From the NCBI GenBank assembly GCA_019358875.1, contig JAHHIF010000018.1, forward strand, positions 62,001 to 126,000: a stretch of DNA of 64,000 bases, given 5' to 3'. The notes beneath the pieces are model-generated. The model was not told the origin of the DNA. It saw nothing but the letters and a program-made list of their open reading frames with translations, and ran no database searches. A program made the position numbers and the translations under genes. This document shows positions 52,644-61,134 of the stretch, piece after piece (position 1 is the stretch's first letter; every line of letters begins with the position of its first letter). Origin of the DNA: Symplocastrum torsivum CPER-KK1. GTDB lineage: Bacteria > Cyanobacteriota > Cyanobacteriia > Cyanobacteriales > Coleofasciculaceae.

Positions 52644-54131
52644 TTAGTGGTTATTAGTATCAGTTTTTAGAGTAGAAAATAGGCTTTCCCAGTTAGCTGG
52701 GTGGTTGCTATCTTCTCCCTCTTTCACTTCAAAAGTGACATTACGAGCCTTAGGTTGCTCTAGCACCTGAACACAAAGCTCAGCAATATCTTCTCGACTC
52801 ACCTTGCCCCGGATGTTGTCACCTTGCTCAAAGACCAAAGCCTTACCTCCAGGTTCTTCGGTTAGAGCACAAGGTCTGATAATAGTGTAAGGAACCCCAC
52901 TTTGGCGCACACTCTCTTCTCCTCGTAGCTTCCAGGTGAGAATTCCTCCTAGTTGGTCGTTCATCCGTACCGCAGGTGGTTCCTCTTCTAAGTTAATTCC
53001 CGGACGTCCTGGACGAGTGACACCCGCTGAACTAATCATAATGAACTGCGGTTTTGGGGCACTACCATAAGCTTTAATCGTTTCCACTTGTAGGGCAAAG
53101 CCACCTGGTTGAAATTTCGGGTTCAGTTCTCCGTCATACTCAAACTTGCTGAGCATTAGCTGCAACGCATAGATTTGGCTAGAATCGAAGGCTGGAGTGT
53201 CTTTTAGTGTTTTAGCGCGAAATACTGGAATCAGAGCCTCAAACGGAATGCGAACATTAATCCAGCTATCTTTATCTGTATCGAACGAATAGCAGTAGGA
53301 AATACCATCCCATTTGGCTTCCGATCGCAAAATAAACTTATACCGCTGACCATCTCCCTTCACACACAGTTCTATTCCCTTGTATTCAGCCAAATCCACT
53401 GCTGGCTCGAAGTTACGGGTACGAACTGAAACAAAGCCACCGGAGTTTTGAGTCGATACATTTCCAGTGAAGAGTGCTGCCTTATCAATTAGTCGAATAG
53501 AACTCTCACTAACGCCACCCATCACAACATCATCTACAGCACCCCAAGTTTCTTTCACGTCATCTGTTGGGTGCTTAAAATCAAATAGCAGCTTTTCCCC
53601 TGCCATTCCCAGACTCATCGCCGCCGCTTGTACCAAATTTTTGATACCTTGATAGTCCACAATTTCAGGACTATCCACAACTTCTGGCATATAGAATTTA
53701 ATGCCTTGATAGTATTTTGCTCGGTCAGGTGTATCGCCTTCGACAGGCTGAACCCGGACTCCTGTGCAACACACGACAGCAGAAATACCGTCTGTCAGTG
53801 CAGGGGTTAATGTCTCTGGGATGGTGATGTCTGCCTCGAATAGTTCTACATCGTTGCCAAGCATCTGCTGTGCTTTTTTGGCATCCCTGACTAAAGCACG
53901 TACTTGATAATTTTGCTCGACTAGGTGTCGCACAACTCGCTTCCCGACACCGCCAGTTGCGCCAGCTACCAGTATTACTCCCATTTGTTTGCCTCTACTC
54001 TGGTTTTCTGGTTTACGATTGGTGCGTGTGAATAGCTGCTGTAGCCAGTTCAGGAAAGGGATGACCTCGAAGTAGGTCAGTGTTTCAATAAATCTGCCAG
54101 CGTCCCACTGGGAGCGATTTTTTTCAGTCAC
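52644..54131 (-). CDS. NAD(P)-binding SDR/NmrA-like protein with an inserted CIA30 domain
   Basis: This 495-residue protein has an atypical SDR (NmrA-like) Rossmann fold starting at MGVILVAGATGGVGKRVV near 50, with the glycine-rich nucleotide loop. A CIA30/NDUFAF1-like beta-sandwich is inserted at about 195-365 (LLFDFKHP, WGAVDDVVMGGVSES, GGFVSVRT, WINVRIPFEALIP). The SDR part resumes at FIMISSAGVTRPGRPG and YTIIRPCALTE. CIA30 proteins act in complex I assembly, and such fusions are found in cyanobacteria and plastids. The start is a GTG with an amphipathic N-terminal extension; the ATG at 53984 (MGVILV) is an alternative. It converges with sigF, 10 bp away. Confidence 0.85.
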   Translation of the reverse strand: MTEKNRSQWDAGRFIETLTYFEVIPFLNWLQQLFTRTNRKPENQSRGKQMGVILVAGATGGVGKRVVRHLVEQNYQVRALVRDAKKAQQMLGNDVELFEADITIPETLTPALTDGISAVVCCTGVRVQPVEGDTPDRAKYYQGIKFYMPEVVDSPEIVDYQGIKNLVQAAAMSLGMAGEKLLFDFKHPTDDVKETWGAVDDVVMGGVSESSIRLIDKAALFTGNVSTQNSGGFVSVRTRNFEPAVDLAEYKGIELCVKGDGQRYKFILRSEAKWDGISYCYSFDTDKDSWINVRIPFEALIPVFRAKTLKDTPAFDSSQIYALQLMLSKFEYDGELNPKFQPGGFALQVETIKAYGSAPKPQFIMISSAGVTRPGRPGINLEEEPPAVRMNDQLGGILTWKLRGEESVRQSGVPYTIIRPCALTEEPGGKALVFEQGDNIRGKVSREDIAELCVQVLEQPKARNVTFEVKEGEDSNHPANWESLFSTLKTDTNNH

Positions 54132-54324
54132 AACCGCTGCCTTTATATTTTCTTTAGTGTATCGAAACTGCCCTAGCTTTCGTTTCTAACATCTACAGCA
54201 GTACAACGGCATAAGGAAGAAGAATCCCTTCCCAACCCTCTCCTGATTTATGGCTACCGTGTCTACACATCTAATGAAGATGAGCCAGTCTCGTAAAAGC
54301 GATCGCCTTCCCACTTTCAAGAAC

Positions 54325-54858
54325 TTAAACCCCTGCTTCCTTGACATAGGCAACAGCCATTGGTGCAAGCTTTGGCTCTAACTGAGCAATCACCGAATGA
54401 TCCAGGTCAGTCCAAACTCTTGGCTGACCAAACATACAGGGTTGTAAAATTGCCCACAATTGACCATCCTGGCACAAGTGAGCATGAATCAAGGCTCGGT
54501 GTCCAAAGTTTTCTCGCTCGAAATCTACGTTGACGACTTCTGGACTTGCGGTCTCTACATCCTCCACAAAAATTGAGTCTTCAGCACGTAGCGCGGCGGC
54601 AAATAAGGGGTCTTCTTGGGGTAATGATTCCGGTTCTTCCTTCCAGTCAGCGTCTGTGACATCCGGATATTGGTCGCTGCGAAGCCAGCAGTAAGCAATT
54701 TTCCCCATTTTAGTTTGAGGATTACGCAGATAAAGAAAGCATCGATGACACTGCAACAGGTCGCCTAAAGCTGGTAGTATCTCAGCAAAGACAGCATCCG
54801 GTTCACTAGCAGTGGCAAGGATTTTTTCTAAAACTGGGGGTAAAGCTTGGTCAGCCAT
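54325..54858 (-). CDS. stand-alone GAF-domain protein
   Basis: This 177-residue cytosolic protein is one GAF domain, with VFAEILPALGDLLQCHRCFLYLRNPQ near 25-50 and the C-terminal LWAILQPCMFGQPRVWTDLDHSVIAQLEPKLAPMA. A Cys in LQCHRCFLY lies in the sensor pocket region, and there is no DxCF bilin motif. GAF-only proteins sense small ligands and act through partners; none is identifiable here. It is divergent from the alpha/beta hydrolase gene. Confidence 0.82.
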   Translation of the reverse strand: MADQALPPVLEKILATASEPDAVFAEILPALGDLLQCHRCFLYLRNPQTKMGKIAYCWLRSDQYPDVTDADWKEEPESLPQEDPLFAAALRAEDSIFVEDVETASPEVVNVDFERENFGHRALIHAHLCQDGQLWAILQPCMFGQPRVWTDLDHSVIAQLEPKLAPMAVAYVKEAGV

Positions 54859-55046
54859 GCGCTTGTTGTCGTGCCGTTGAGTGTGAACAGGATAAATCGA
54901 GACTTGCTTTTATTATCCAGTGGAGTCTAAAGGCGATCGCTCTCCCAAAAGCCAGAAACTTGTCAAGATATCACTTTGACCAGAGGATAAGTATATGAGT
55001 CTATCCGTTATCAAAAATTACTAATCATTAGGAGCAACGTGGATTT

Positions 55047-55940
55047 ATGCTCCAGTTTCAGCCTCCTGGCTTTGGGCAAAAGGTCGCTAATACTTCCTTG
55101 GGTTCGATGGTGTACTACACACCAGTTGCTCCCCCGTGGACAGTAGCAGTGCCGAATGAGGAGGAGTTACCTAGTCTGATCTTCCTGCATAACTTCGGTG
55201 GCGGTGCTTCGGCTTATGAATGGTCAAAGGTATATCCTGCTTTTGCCACGACTCACCGTGTCATTGCGCCTGATTTGATTGGTTGGGGGCAATCTGCTCA
55301 TCCCATCCGGGACTACCAGGTGAGTGACTATCTAACAACACTGGCGGAGTTTATCTCACAGGTAACTGATTCTCCAGCAATTGTTATCGCCTCTTCCCTT
55401 ACAGGTGCGTTGGCTGTTCGTATTGCAATTGAGCATCCAGAATTATTCAAGGCGCTATTTCTTGTTTGTCCCTCTGGGTTTGATGACTTCGGGCAAAATG
55501 CTGGAAGGAGACTACCGCTAAATATTGTTAGAACACCACTCTTAAGCAGCCTGATTTATACCTTAGGGGCAACGAATGATGTTGCTGTGCGTAACTTTTT
55601 GGTGCAGTTTCTCTTCGCAAAAGCTGAACGGGTAACTGAAGAAATGGTGGCGGCGTATCTCGCTTCTGCACAGCAACCAAATGCCGAATATGCAGCGTTG
55701 GCGTTCTTGAGGGGTGACCTTTACTTTGATTTACCCCTGTATATTGATCGATTAACAGTACCAACTACTGTTGTTTGGGGAGAAGAGGCACAGTTTACCC
55801 GCGCTGATTTAGGTAAGCGTCTGGCACGTTTAAACCCAAAAGCGATTCAAGACTTTCAAGTTATACCCGAAACGGGTGTACTCCCGCATCTGGAGCAACC
55901 AGCTATAGTGATTGGGTTACTGGAGCGCTATTTGCGATAG
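55047..55940 (+). CDS. alpha/beta-hydrolase fold protein
   Basis: This 297-residue cytosolic protein has the oxyanion HNFGGGASAYEW near 49-60, the strand VIAPDLIGWGQS near 76-87, a nucleophile elbow IASSLTGAL near 114-122 (central Ser, with flanking glycines changed to Ala and Thr), and a distal His in GVLPHLEQPAIV near 280. The acid is probably the Asp in the TVVWGEEAQFTRADLG region. This fits the haloalkane dehalogenase/epoxide hydrolase-like branch, common in cyanobacteria near carotenoid or lipid genes. AGGAG lies about 12 nt before the ATG. The substrate is unknown. Confidence 0.86.
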   Translation: MLQFQPPGFGQKVANTSLGSMVYYTPVAPPWTVAVPNEEELPSLIFLHNFGGGASAYEWSKVYPAFATTHRVIAPDLIGWGQSAHPIRDYQVSDYLTTLAEFISQVTDSPAIVIASSLTGALAVRIAIEHPELFKALFLVCPSGFDDFGQNAGRRLPLNIVRTPLLSSLIYTLGATNDVAVRNFLVQFLFAKAERVTEEMVAAYLASAQQPNAEYAALAFLRGDLYFDLPLYIDRLTVPTTVVWGEEAQFTRADLGKRLARLNPKAIQDFQVIPETGVLPHLEQPAIVIGLLERYLR

Positions 55941-56084
55941 CGAAGCGCTGCTGCCAAGCAGATCGCTCGAACACTCACAAGTTTAGTTTTTTGACATTCC
56001 TCCTCTACTCCCCAATCTCTGTTTTCCACTGGCGGAGATAACGGAGCAAAAATTTTAAGAATATCACCCTTGAGCTAACCGTTT

Positions 56085-56555
56085 CTAAGCTTGGGTGGTA
56101 TCTGTAGAAGGGGTGGCAGTGTCTGACTCAGACGAGGAGGTAAAGCTTTTTGAAATCCAGCTAGTCAGAATGTGAGATAACAACCCCATCGGACCAGCGA
56201 ACAAACACAACGCCAGCGAGTGAACTGTCCAAACACCAGTCCGCTGTCCTTCCCAATAAATGTAGCGCCCAACAAATAAATCCATTACCAGGAAATGAAT
56301 CCAGCCAGTCGCGGCGGCTTTTTCATCCGCAAAGAATCGGGCAATATCAGCTAGTTGAGGATTAGACAACGCTTCAGCAGATTCTGGTGTAATGCTAGTG
56401 ACGAATAAATACACATATAAACCAGCCAAAGCAACAAAAGGTAGATAAGATTCCATCACTTTTCGAGTCACACCCCAGTTTGGCAACAGAATCATTAGCG
56501 CCCAAAAGGGTAGAACGAATAAATTAGCGCCATTAAACAGTTGAGTAATTGTCAT
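56085..56555 (-). CDS. ABA4-like membrane protein
   Basis: This 156-residue integral membrane protein has four hydrophobic helices (LFVLPFWALMILLPNW, YLPFVALAGLYVYLFV, TGWIHFLVMDLFVGRYIYWEG, LALCLFAGPMGLLSHIL) and a Ser/Thr-rich tail. The block WIHFLVMDLFVGRYIY and the FAGPMG motif match the ABA4-like family, whose plant member is needed for neoxanthin synthesis. In cyanobacteria the exact role is unclear, but carotenoid modification is a reasonable guess. Confidence 0.85.
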   Translation of the reverse strand: MTITQLFNGANLFVLPFWALMILLPNWGVTRKVMESYLPFVALAGLYVYLFVTSITPESAEALSNPQLADIARFFADEKAAATGWIHFLVMDLFVGRYIYWEGQRTGVWTVHSLALCLFAGPMGLLSHILTSWISKSFTSSSESDTATPSTDTTQA

Positions 56556-56737
56556 AGCAAAGAGAAGGATGTTGAAAACGTAAATCCCCTTGATTCTACA
56601 AACTTCGGAAGATTCAGATTAGGTAGCATCTATACCTGATAGGAGAGTTAAGAGGCAAATCCTTTTGAGAGACTGAAACTACTAAGGTAAACGTGGTTTT
56701 AATAGAAAAACGTCAAATCAACTTCAGGAGGAACATT

Positions 56738-57079
56738 ATGGGAATCGGTGATCAAATAGGGGATGTATTTAGAGGTTTAAGGGGTGACGAGCGCGAACGA
56801 CGCTATGATGACCGGGAACATCGCGATCGCAATGATGACCGTGAGTACAGATACCGGGATGATGATCAAAAGTATCGTCGCCACGATGATGATGATGAAC
56901 ACCGCTCTCGCTATCGGGATGATGATCAAAAGTATCGTCGCCACGATGATGACGATGATGAACACCGCTCTCGCTATCGGGATGAAGATAGAGAGTATCG
57001 TCGTAACGACGATGACGATGATGACGAGCATCATTCTCGACACCGCGATCGCGACGACGATGACGATGATGACGATTAA
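56738..57079 (+). CDS. Asp/Arg/His-rich repeat protein
   Basis: This 113-residue hydrophilic protein belongs to no recognised family. After MGIGDQIGDVFRGLRGDERE it is almost entirely charged repeats of about 20 residues (DDDQKYRRHDDDDEHRSRYR and variants), ending in a run of eight Asp. It is predicted to be disordered and polyampholytic, and could bind cations or nucleic acid. AGGAGG 7 nt before the ATG at 56738 is one of the best ribosome binding sites in the window, so expression is likely. The frame is open 15 codons upstream, but without such a site. A strong terminator follows. Confidence 0.72.
   Translation: MGIGDQIGDVFRGLRGDERERRYDDREHRDRNDDREYRYRDDDQKYRRHDDDDEHRSRYRDDDQKYRRHDDDDDEHRSRYRDEDREYRRNDDDDDDEHHSRHRDRDDDDDDDD
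56855..57040 (+). repeat. 60-63-bp in-frame tandem repeats
   Basis: Units beginning CGGGAT at 56855, 56915 and 56978 are nearly identical for the first two and diverged in the third. They encode the charged repeats of the overlapping gene; unit length changes by whole Asp codons. Confidence 0.85.
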
Positions 57080-57177
57080 AAGTTTGGGTTTGTAGCAAAA
57101 AACTACTGCACATCAATACGTTTTGAGTAGACAGCAGACTCTCTGATCTGAATATTTTGTTAAAGTAGCTTGCTGTA

Positions 57178-57204
57178 GGCACAGTCAAAACAATTGACTG
57201 TGCC
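57178..57204 (+). terminator. strong stem-loop terminator
   Basis: GGCACAGTCAA and TTGACTGTGCC form a perfect 11-bp stem with a 5-nt loop, followed by GTACTTTT. It ends the repeat-protein transcript and precedes acyP by 42 bp. Confidence 0.75.
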
Positions 57205-57246
57205 GTACTTTTGATCAGGGAACCGATTATCAATAGGGACAAGTTG

Positions 57247-57543
57247 ATGCCGAACCCATCACAGCAGCAAGAGCAAATCCGCGCCCATGTTTTTATTACT
57301 GGCAGAGTCCAGGGAGTTGGCTATCGCTTCTCAACGAGGGATGAGGCTAATCGATTGGGTATCAACGGCTGGGTGCGAAATCTTTCGGATGGTCGTGTGG
57401 AAGCGCTTTTTGAAGGGAGTAAAGCTGCTGTTGAGGAGATGATTAGCTGGTGTCACCAAGGACCACGAGGCGCTGTAGTTAAAGATGTGGCAGTTGAGTA
57501 CGAGGAACCGGAAGGGTTGCAGGGGTTTGAAACTAGGCGCTGA
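57247..57543 (+). CDS. acyP: acylphosphatase
   Basis: This 98-residue enzyme hydrolyses acyl phosphates such as carbamoyl- and 1,3-bisphosphoglycerate-type mixed anhydrides. The phosphate cradle and catalytic Arg are in GRVQGVGYRFSTRDEA near 20-35, and the catalytic Asn is in GWVRNLSDGRVEALFEG near 46-62. The ATG at 57247 has GGGACAAG upstream; an in-frame TTG 12 codons earlier would overlap the region just after the terminator. It is a stand-alone gene. Confidence 0.93.
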   Translation: MPNPSQQQEQIRAHVFITGRVQGVGYRFSTRDEANRLGINGWVRNLSDGRVEALFEGSKAAVEEMISWCHQGPRGAVVKDVAVEYEEPEGLQGFETRR

Positions 57544-57595
57544 GAGCATTTGCTAGGGTGGTTATCATCTCGATTAAAACCTGAGTAGCGCTGGC

Positions 57596-59902
57596 ATGAG
57601 TATTGATGATGAACTTTGCGAACTGCAAACGGTCACAGAAGGCGATCGGGCGCTGCAATTATTTATAGACCGCTATGAGTTGACTCGCCTATTTGCAGAG
57701 TATCTAAATGATGAGTCACCCCGTAACAAGATTCTGTTCTTTCATGGGGATGGCGGCAATGGCAAATCTTTACTGTTGAAGTTCCTGCGGCAAAGATGTT
57801 GCAAGCTATTCTTGCCGGAAACCTGGCAGCAACTCCAAGCTATACCCAAGGCTGAGGTGGCGAAGGTTGCAGCTTATATCGAGAACGCTAAACCAGGAGA
57901 GGACTGTATCCCGGTGCCAGCAGTACTCCTGGATTTTAGTCAGAACCTAATCGGAGATAGACTCAAATCTCCTTTTGATGGCTTGTTGATGTTACGGCGA
58001 AACTTAGCCGAGGCTTTTGCTGACTTGCCCTACCCCTTGCGCTTCCCTCTTTATGACTTCGCCTGTGTTTGGTATTTCTACAAGACTGGCAACCTGGAAC
58101 AGGCAAAGGAACTACTGCCATCGGAAGAGATGGATTTTATTACTGGAATTGTGGATGCTGTCAGCGATACGTCTTATGCGAGCATCGCCAAAGCGGTACT
58201 CGGTGTCTTTGGCAAGCATTTAGGCGAGAAATTCAAACTCTCCCTCCAGAAACGGGGTTTAAAGGAGGAAGATATTAAAGCGATTCAGGGGATGGAACCC
58301 CATACGGAATTAATTGATGCCTTGCCGCGTTTGTTTGCCAAAGACCTCAATGCAGCAATGGCACAGCAAGAAGAGCTTAAAAGAATTGTCCTATTTTTTG
58401 ACGCCCATGAAGCGTTTTGGGGTCATCAGCGCGACCTGCCGGAGGAGGTGTTTTTCCAACGGGATGAGTGGCTGCGGTGTTTGTTGAGAGCGCTAGACTT
58501 GTCAGCAGGAATTGTGGCAGTGGTTGCGGGTCGAGAAAAGCCGCGTTGGGTTGAAGCAACTCGGTTTGCCATTCCCCAGCAATACCTCGATAGTCAGTTG
58601 GTGGGGCATTTTTCGCCAACCGATGCCAGAGATTACCTGCAAAAGGCGGATGTTAAAGATGCTGCCTTACAGCAGAGTTTGATTGACTACGCTAGCGTTG
58701 CAGCCGACGAGGTGCATCCACTTTATCTGGGTTTGTGTGCCGATGTAGTCCTGGCAGCAAGAGCGCAGGGGAATTTTTTGACACCGGATGACTTCCCAAC
58801 TGCCCCGGAAACGCTTGACAAATCCAGGGAGTTGATTAATCGACTCTTGAGATATGTAGATAAAGAAGTCGAGGTGGCAGTTCACGCGCTAAGTGCTTGT
58901 CGGGCTTTCGATTTTGAGCTTTATCTCAAACTGGGTCAGGCGCTACACTTTCACGCCACTCGTGCAGCTTTTTTTGACATCCTCACGCGCTTTTCCTTTG
59001 TGTGGCAGGTACAACGGCGGGGTGAGAATTGGTATCGCATCCACGATTTGCTGCGCCGCTTGGATGATGAAAGCGGCAATGAGATAACCCGTCGCGCTCA
59101 TGAGGTTTTGGAGCAGCACTATCGGGAACGGGGGGAAGTGGCAGAGGCGATTTATCATGCCAACCGCTTGGATTGGGAGCGGGGTGTGGAGGAATGGGTA
59201 GAGGTGTTTGATGCTGCCTTGAAGTTGAGCCGTAATGATCAATGCCGCACGCTGCTAGAAGTTAGGAGCGATCTATTAATTCAAAATGACTTTTATCTGG
59301 GCAGAATCTCACAATCCGAAGCCGATTACTTTGCAAGCTTAGCTCGATATGAGGAAGCCAAACAGGAATACTTAGAGGCTATTGCCGCCTATGAACAAGA
59401 CCTCAGCCTTATCCCTAAAGATACCGCTACCCTTAACAACAAAGGGACTACCCTCTTTAAACTAGGTGAGTTGCAGGTGAGGCTGGCACTGTATCCAGAA
59501 GCGTTGCACAGCTACCAGCAATCGCTAGAAGCCTACAACCAAGCCCTTCATCTTACCCAGGATGATGCCGATGCCCACAACAACAAGGGTAATGCACTGC
59601 TGGGCTTGGGCAATTTGCAGGCGAGGCTGTCCCAGTATCCAGAAGCGTTGCACAGCTACCAGCAAGCCCTAGCAGCCTTTGACCAAGCTCTCAACTTGGT
59701 TCCTAATGACAACTATGCCCACAACAACAAGGGTAATGCACTGCTGGGCTTGGGTAATTTGCAGGCGAGGCTGTCCCAGTATCCAGAGGCATTGCACAGC
59801 TACCAGCAAGCCCTAGCAGCCTTTGACCAAGCTCTCAACTTGGTTCCTAACATATCTGGAAGTTTTCAACAACAGGGGGAATGCGCTCGTAAAATTAGGT
59901 GA
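57596..59902 (+). CDS. P-loop ATPase with TPR-like repeats, C-terminus frameshifted
   Basis: This 768-residue protein resembles STAND/NACHT-type signal ATPases. Walker A is FHGDGGNGKSLLLKF near 49-63, and Walker B-like RIVLFFDAHEAFWG is near 262-275 followed by a sensor-like AGREKPRW. A helical middle region covers about 340-560, and TPR-like units with a 48-residue period start near 600. The last 17 residues (NISGSFQQQ...) are out of frame. The missing repeats continue in the +1 frame at 59853-60359, so a single-base change near 59852 splits the gene. Intact proteins of this type often act in defence or stress signalling. A toxin-antitoxin-like pair follows. Confidence 0.78.
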   Translation: MSIDDELCELQTVTEGDRALQLFIDRYELTRLFAEYLNDESPRNKILFFHGDGGNGKSLLLKFLRQRCCKLFLPETWQQLQAIPKAEVAKVAAYIENAKPGEDCIPVPAVLLDFSQNLIGDRLKSPFDGLLMLRRNLAEAFADLPYPLRFPLYDFACVWYFYKTGNLEQAKELLPSEEMDFITGIVDAVSDTSYASIAKAVLGVFGKHLGEKFKLSLQKRGLKEEDIKAIQGMEPHTELIDALPRLFAKDLNAAMAQQEELKRIVLFFDAHEAFWGHQRDLPEEVFFQRDEWLRCLLRALDLSAGIVAVVAGREKPRWVEATRFAIPQQYLDSQLVGHFSPTDARDYLQKADVKDAALQQSLIDYASVAADEVHPLYLGLCADVVLAARAQGNFLTPDDFPTAPETLDKSRELINRLLRYVDKEVEVAVHALSACRAFDFELYLKLGQALHFHATRAAFFDILTRFSFVWQVQRRGENWYRIHDLLRRLDDESGNEITRRAHEVLEQHYRERGEVAEAIYHANRLDWERGVEEWVEVFDAALKLSRNDQCRTLLEVRSDLLIQNDFYLGRISQSEADYFASLARYEEAKQEYLEAIAAYEQDLSLIPKDTATLNNKGTTLFKLGELQVRLALYPEALHSYQQSLEAYNQALHLTQDDADAHNNKGNALLGLGNLQARLSQYPEALHSYQQALAAFDQALNLVPNDNYAHNNKGNALLGLGNLQARLSQYPEALHSYQQALAAFDQALNLVPNISGSFQQQGECARKIR
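59573..59850 (+). repeat. two nearly identical 144-bp units in the TPR region
   Basis: Units starting GCCCACAACAAC at 59573 and 59717 match almost base for base, each encoding a 48-residue TPR-like repeat. The frameshift at about 59852 lies exactly at the end of the second unit. Confidence 0.88.
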
Positions 59903-60359
59903 CTTGCAATACCAGATGGCCCAGCATACAGATGCCTTGCACAGTTACAGGCAAGCGCTTGCTACCTATGACCAAGCCCTCCAGCTTGCCCCGAATTTAG
60001 TGCAATGTCTTAACAACAAGGGGACAGTACTTGCAAAACTATGTATCTTGCACACACAACTGGAACAGTATCCAGAGGCGTTGCACAGTTATGAGCAAGC
60101 GCTGGCTACCTATGACCATGCTCTCTACCTTGCTCCGGATGACACCTATATCCACAAAAACAAGGGGTTAGTGCTTCACAGGTTGGGTTTCTTGCAGGCA
60201 AGGCGCTCATTACAGGTAAGACTCTCAGAGAACATAGAAGCACTTAAGAGCTGGCAAGGGGCTGTGGCAGCGTTTTCTTGCTACCTGACGATCGTGACAG
60301 GCGATGAGTACATCCGTAATTTAAGAGATTTGCTACAAAAATTTCTTGATAATTTATGA
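59853..60359 (+). pseudogene. frameshifted C-terminal TPR part of the ATPase gene
   Basis: About 168 codons in the frame shifted from the gene above continue the repeat pattern without a gap: VFNNRGNALVKLGDL, LNNKGTVLAKLCIL and IHKNKGLVLHRLGFL at 48-residue spacing, then a non-repeat tail ending at 60359. Removing one base near 59852 would join this to the ATPase gene as a single protein of roughly 920 residues. It has no start codon or ribosome binding site of its own that aligns with the domain; the ATG at 59823 lies in the preceding repeat in this frame. It is either a natural mutation or a sequencing error. Confidence 0.82.
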
Positions 60360-60457
60360 CTCTTGAATGCGATCGCACCTTTAGTATTAATGAAAATGGC
60401 ATCGCCTAAACTTAAATAGCAAGTTGTCAGGCAAGAACATTTAAGGAATTAAAAACG

Positions 60458-60688
60458 ATGTCTTTGCAAGAATTACGCGAACAAGCATTGCAGCTATCCG
60501 TAAGCGATCGCTTGGAATTGATGAGTGCCATCCTTCAGTCACTTCAACACGAACTCAGACCTCGTCCTGAGCGTAAAGGCGCAGCGCAGAGGATGCGCGG
60601 ACTACTCAAAACCGATGCGCCCCCTCCAACTGATGCCGAAGTTGAAGCGATGTTAGAAGAACGCTTGGTGGAGAAATACCTGCAATGA
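60458..60688 (+). CDS. antitoxin-like protein (addiction module component)
   Basis: This 76-residue protein starts with LQELREQALQLSVSDRLELMSAILQSLQ, the pattern of the short addiction-module antitoxin family (L-x-R-x-x-L-x-x-x-I-x-x-S-L). The acidic C-terminus (DAEVEAMLEERLVEKYLQ) is suited to wrap around a toxin. AAGGAA lies about 10 nt before the ATG. Its stop overlaps the start of the PIN gene (ATGA), the standard order for a toxin-antitoxin operon. It is expected to bind and inhibit the PIN protein and repress the operon. Confidence 0.8.
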   Translation: MSLQELREQALQLSVSDRLELMSAILQSLQHELRPRPERKGAAQRMRGLLKTDAPPPTDAEVEAMLEERLVEKYLQ

Positions 60689-61098
60689 GGGTATTAGTGG
60701 ACACCAACATTATTCTGGATGACTTTCTAGAGCGAGAACCTTTTGTAGAGGATGCAGCAGGTCTGATGGAAGCGATCGAATCCGAGAGAATTGTTGGGTA
60801 TGTGACAGCAACAACTCTAACTAATATTTTTTACATTGCTAGAAGGCAAACAAGGAGCGTTGAGCTTGCTAGACAAGCAGTTTCTGAGACACTAACGCTG
60901 ATGGAAGTTTGCTTGGTAGACCGTGTGATTTTGGATGCAGCATTCTCCTCTAACTTGAGAGATTTTGAAGATGCCGTTCAATTAGCTTGTGCAATGGCAT
61001 CAAGGCTTGACGCCATTATCACCCGTAATGCACAAGATTTTGCGGGTGCTACTTTGCCAATTTTGTCAGCTAGTGAATTATTAGAGAGTTTGTCTTGA
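60685..61098 (+). CDS. PIN-domain ribonuclease, VapC-like toxin
   Basis: This 137-residue protein has the four acidic PIN positions: Asp6 in VLVDTNIILD, Glu or Asp near 43 in the TATTLTN region, Asp near 95-96 (DFEDAVQLACA, Asp in FED) and Asp near 111-117 (DAIITRNAQDF). TNIILDDFLEREPF and AIITRNAQDFAGA are typical of the PIN_3-like VapC subgroup. It should cleave RNA and arrest growth when freed of antitoxin. Four-base overlap with the upstream gene implies coupling. It converges with the cyanophycinase-like gene. Confidence 0.87.
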   Translation: MRVLVDTNIILDDFLEREPFVEDAAGLMEAIESERIVGYVTATTLTNIFYIARRQTRSVELARQAVSETLTLMEVCLVDRVILDAAFSSNLRDFEDAVQLACAMASRLDAIITRNAQDFAGATLPILSASELLESLS

Positions 61099-61134
61099 AC
61101 TGGTGGTTGTTTTTTGGGAACGTTAGCCTTTCGT

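Noticed and set aside
55387..55415. Alpha/beta hydrolase nucleophile elbow lacking flanking glycines, as a sign of loss of activity
   Set aside because: The central Ser and distal His are kept and small residues replace the glycines, so activity remains plausible.
56769..57242. His/Arg-rich minus-strand and Met/Thr-rich plus-strand frames over the Asp-repeat gene
   Set aside because: They are mirror readings of the GAT/GAC-rich repeats; only the plus-strand frame at 56738 has a ribosome binding site and terminator.
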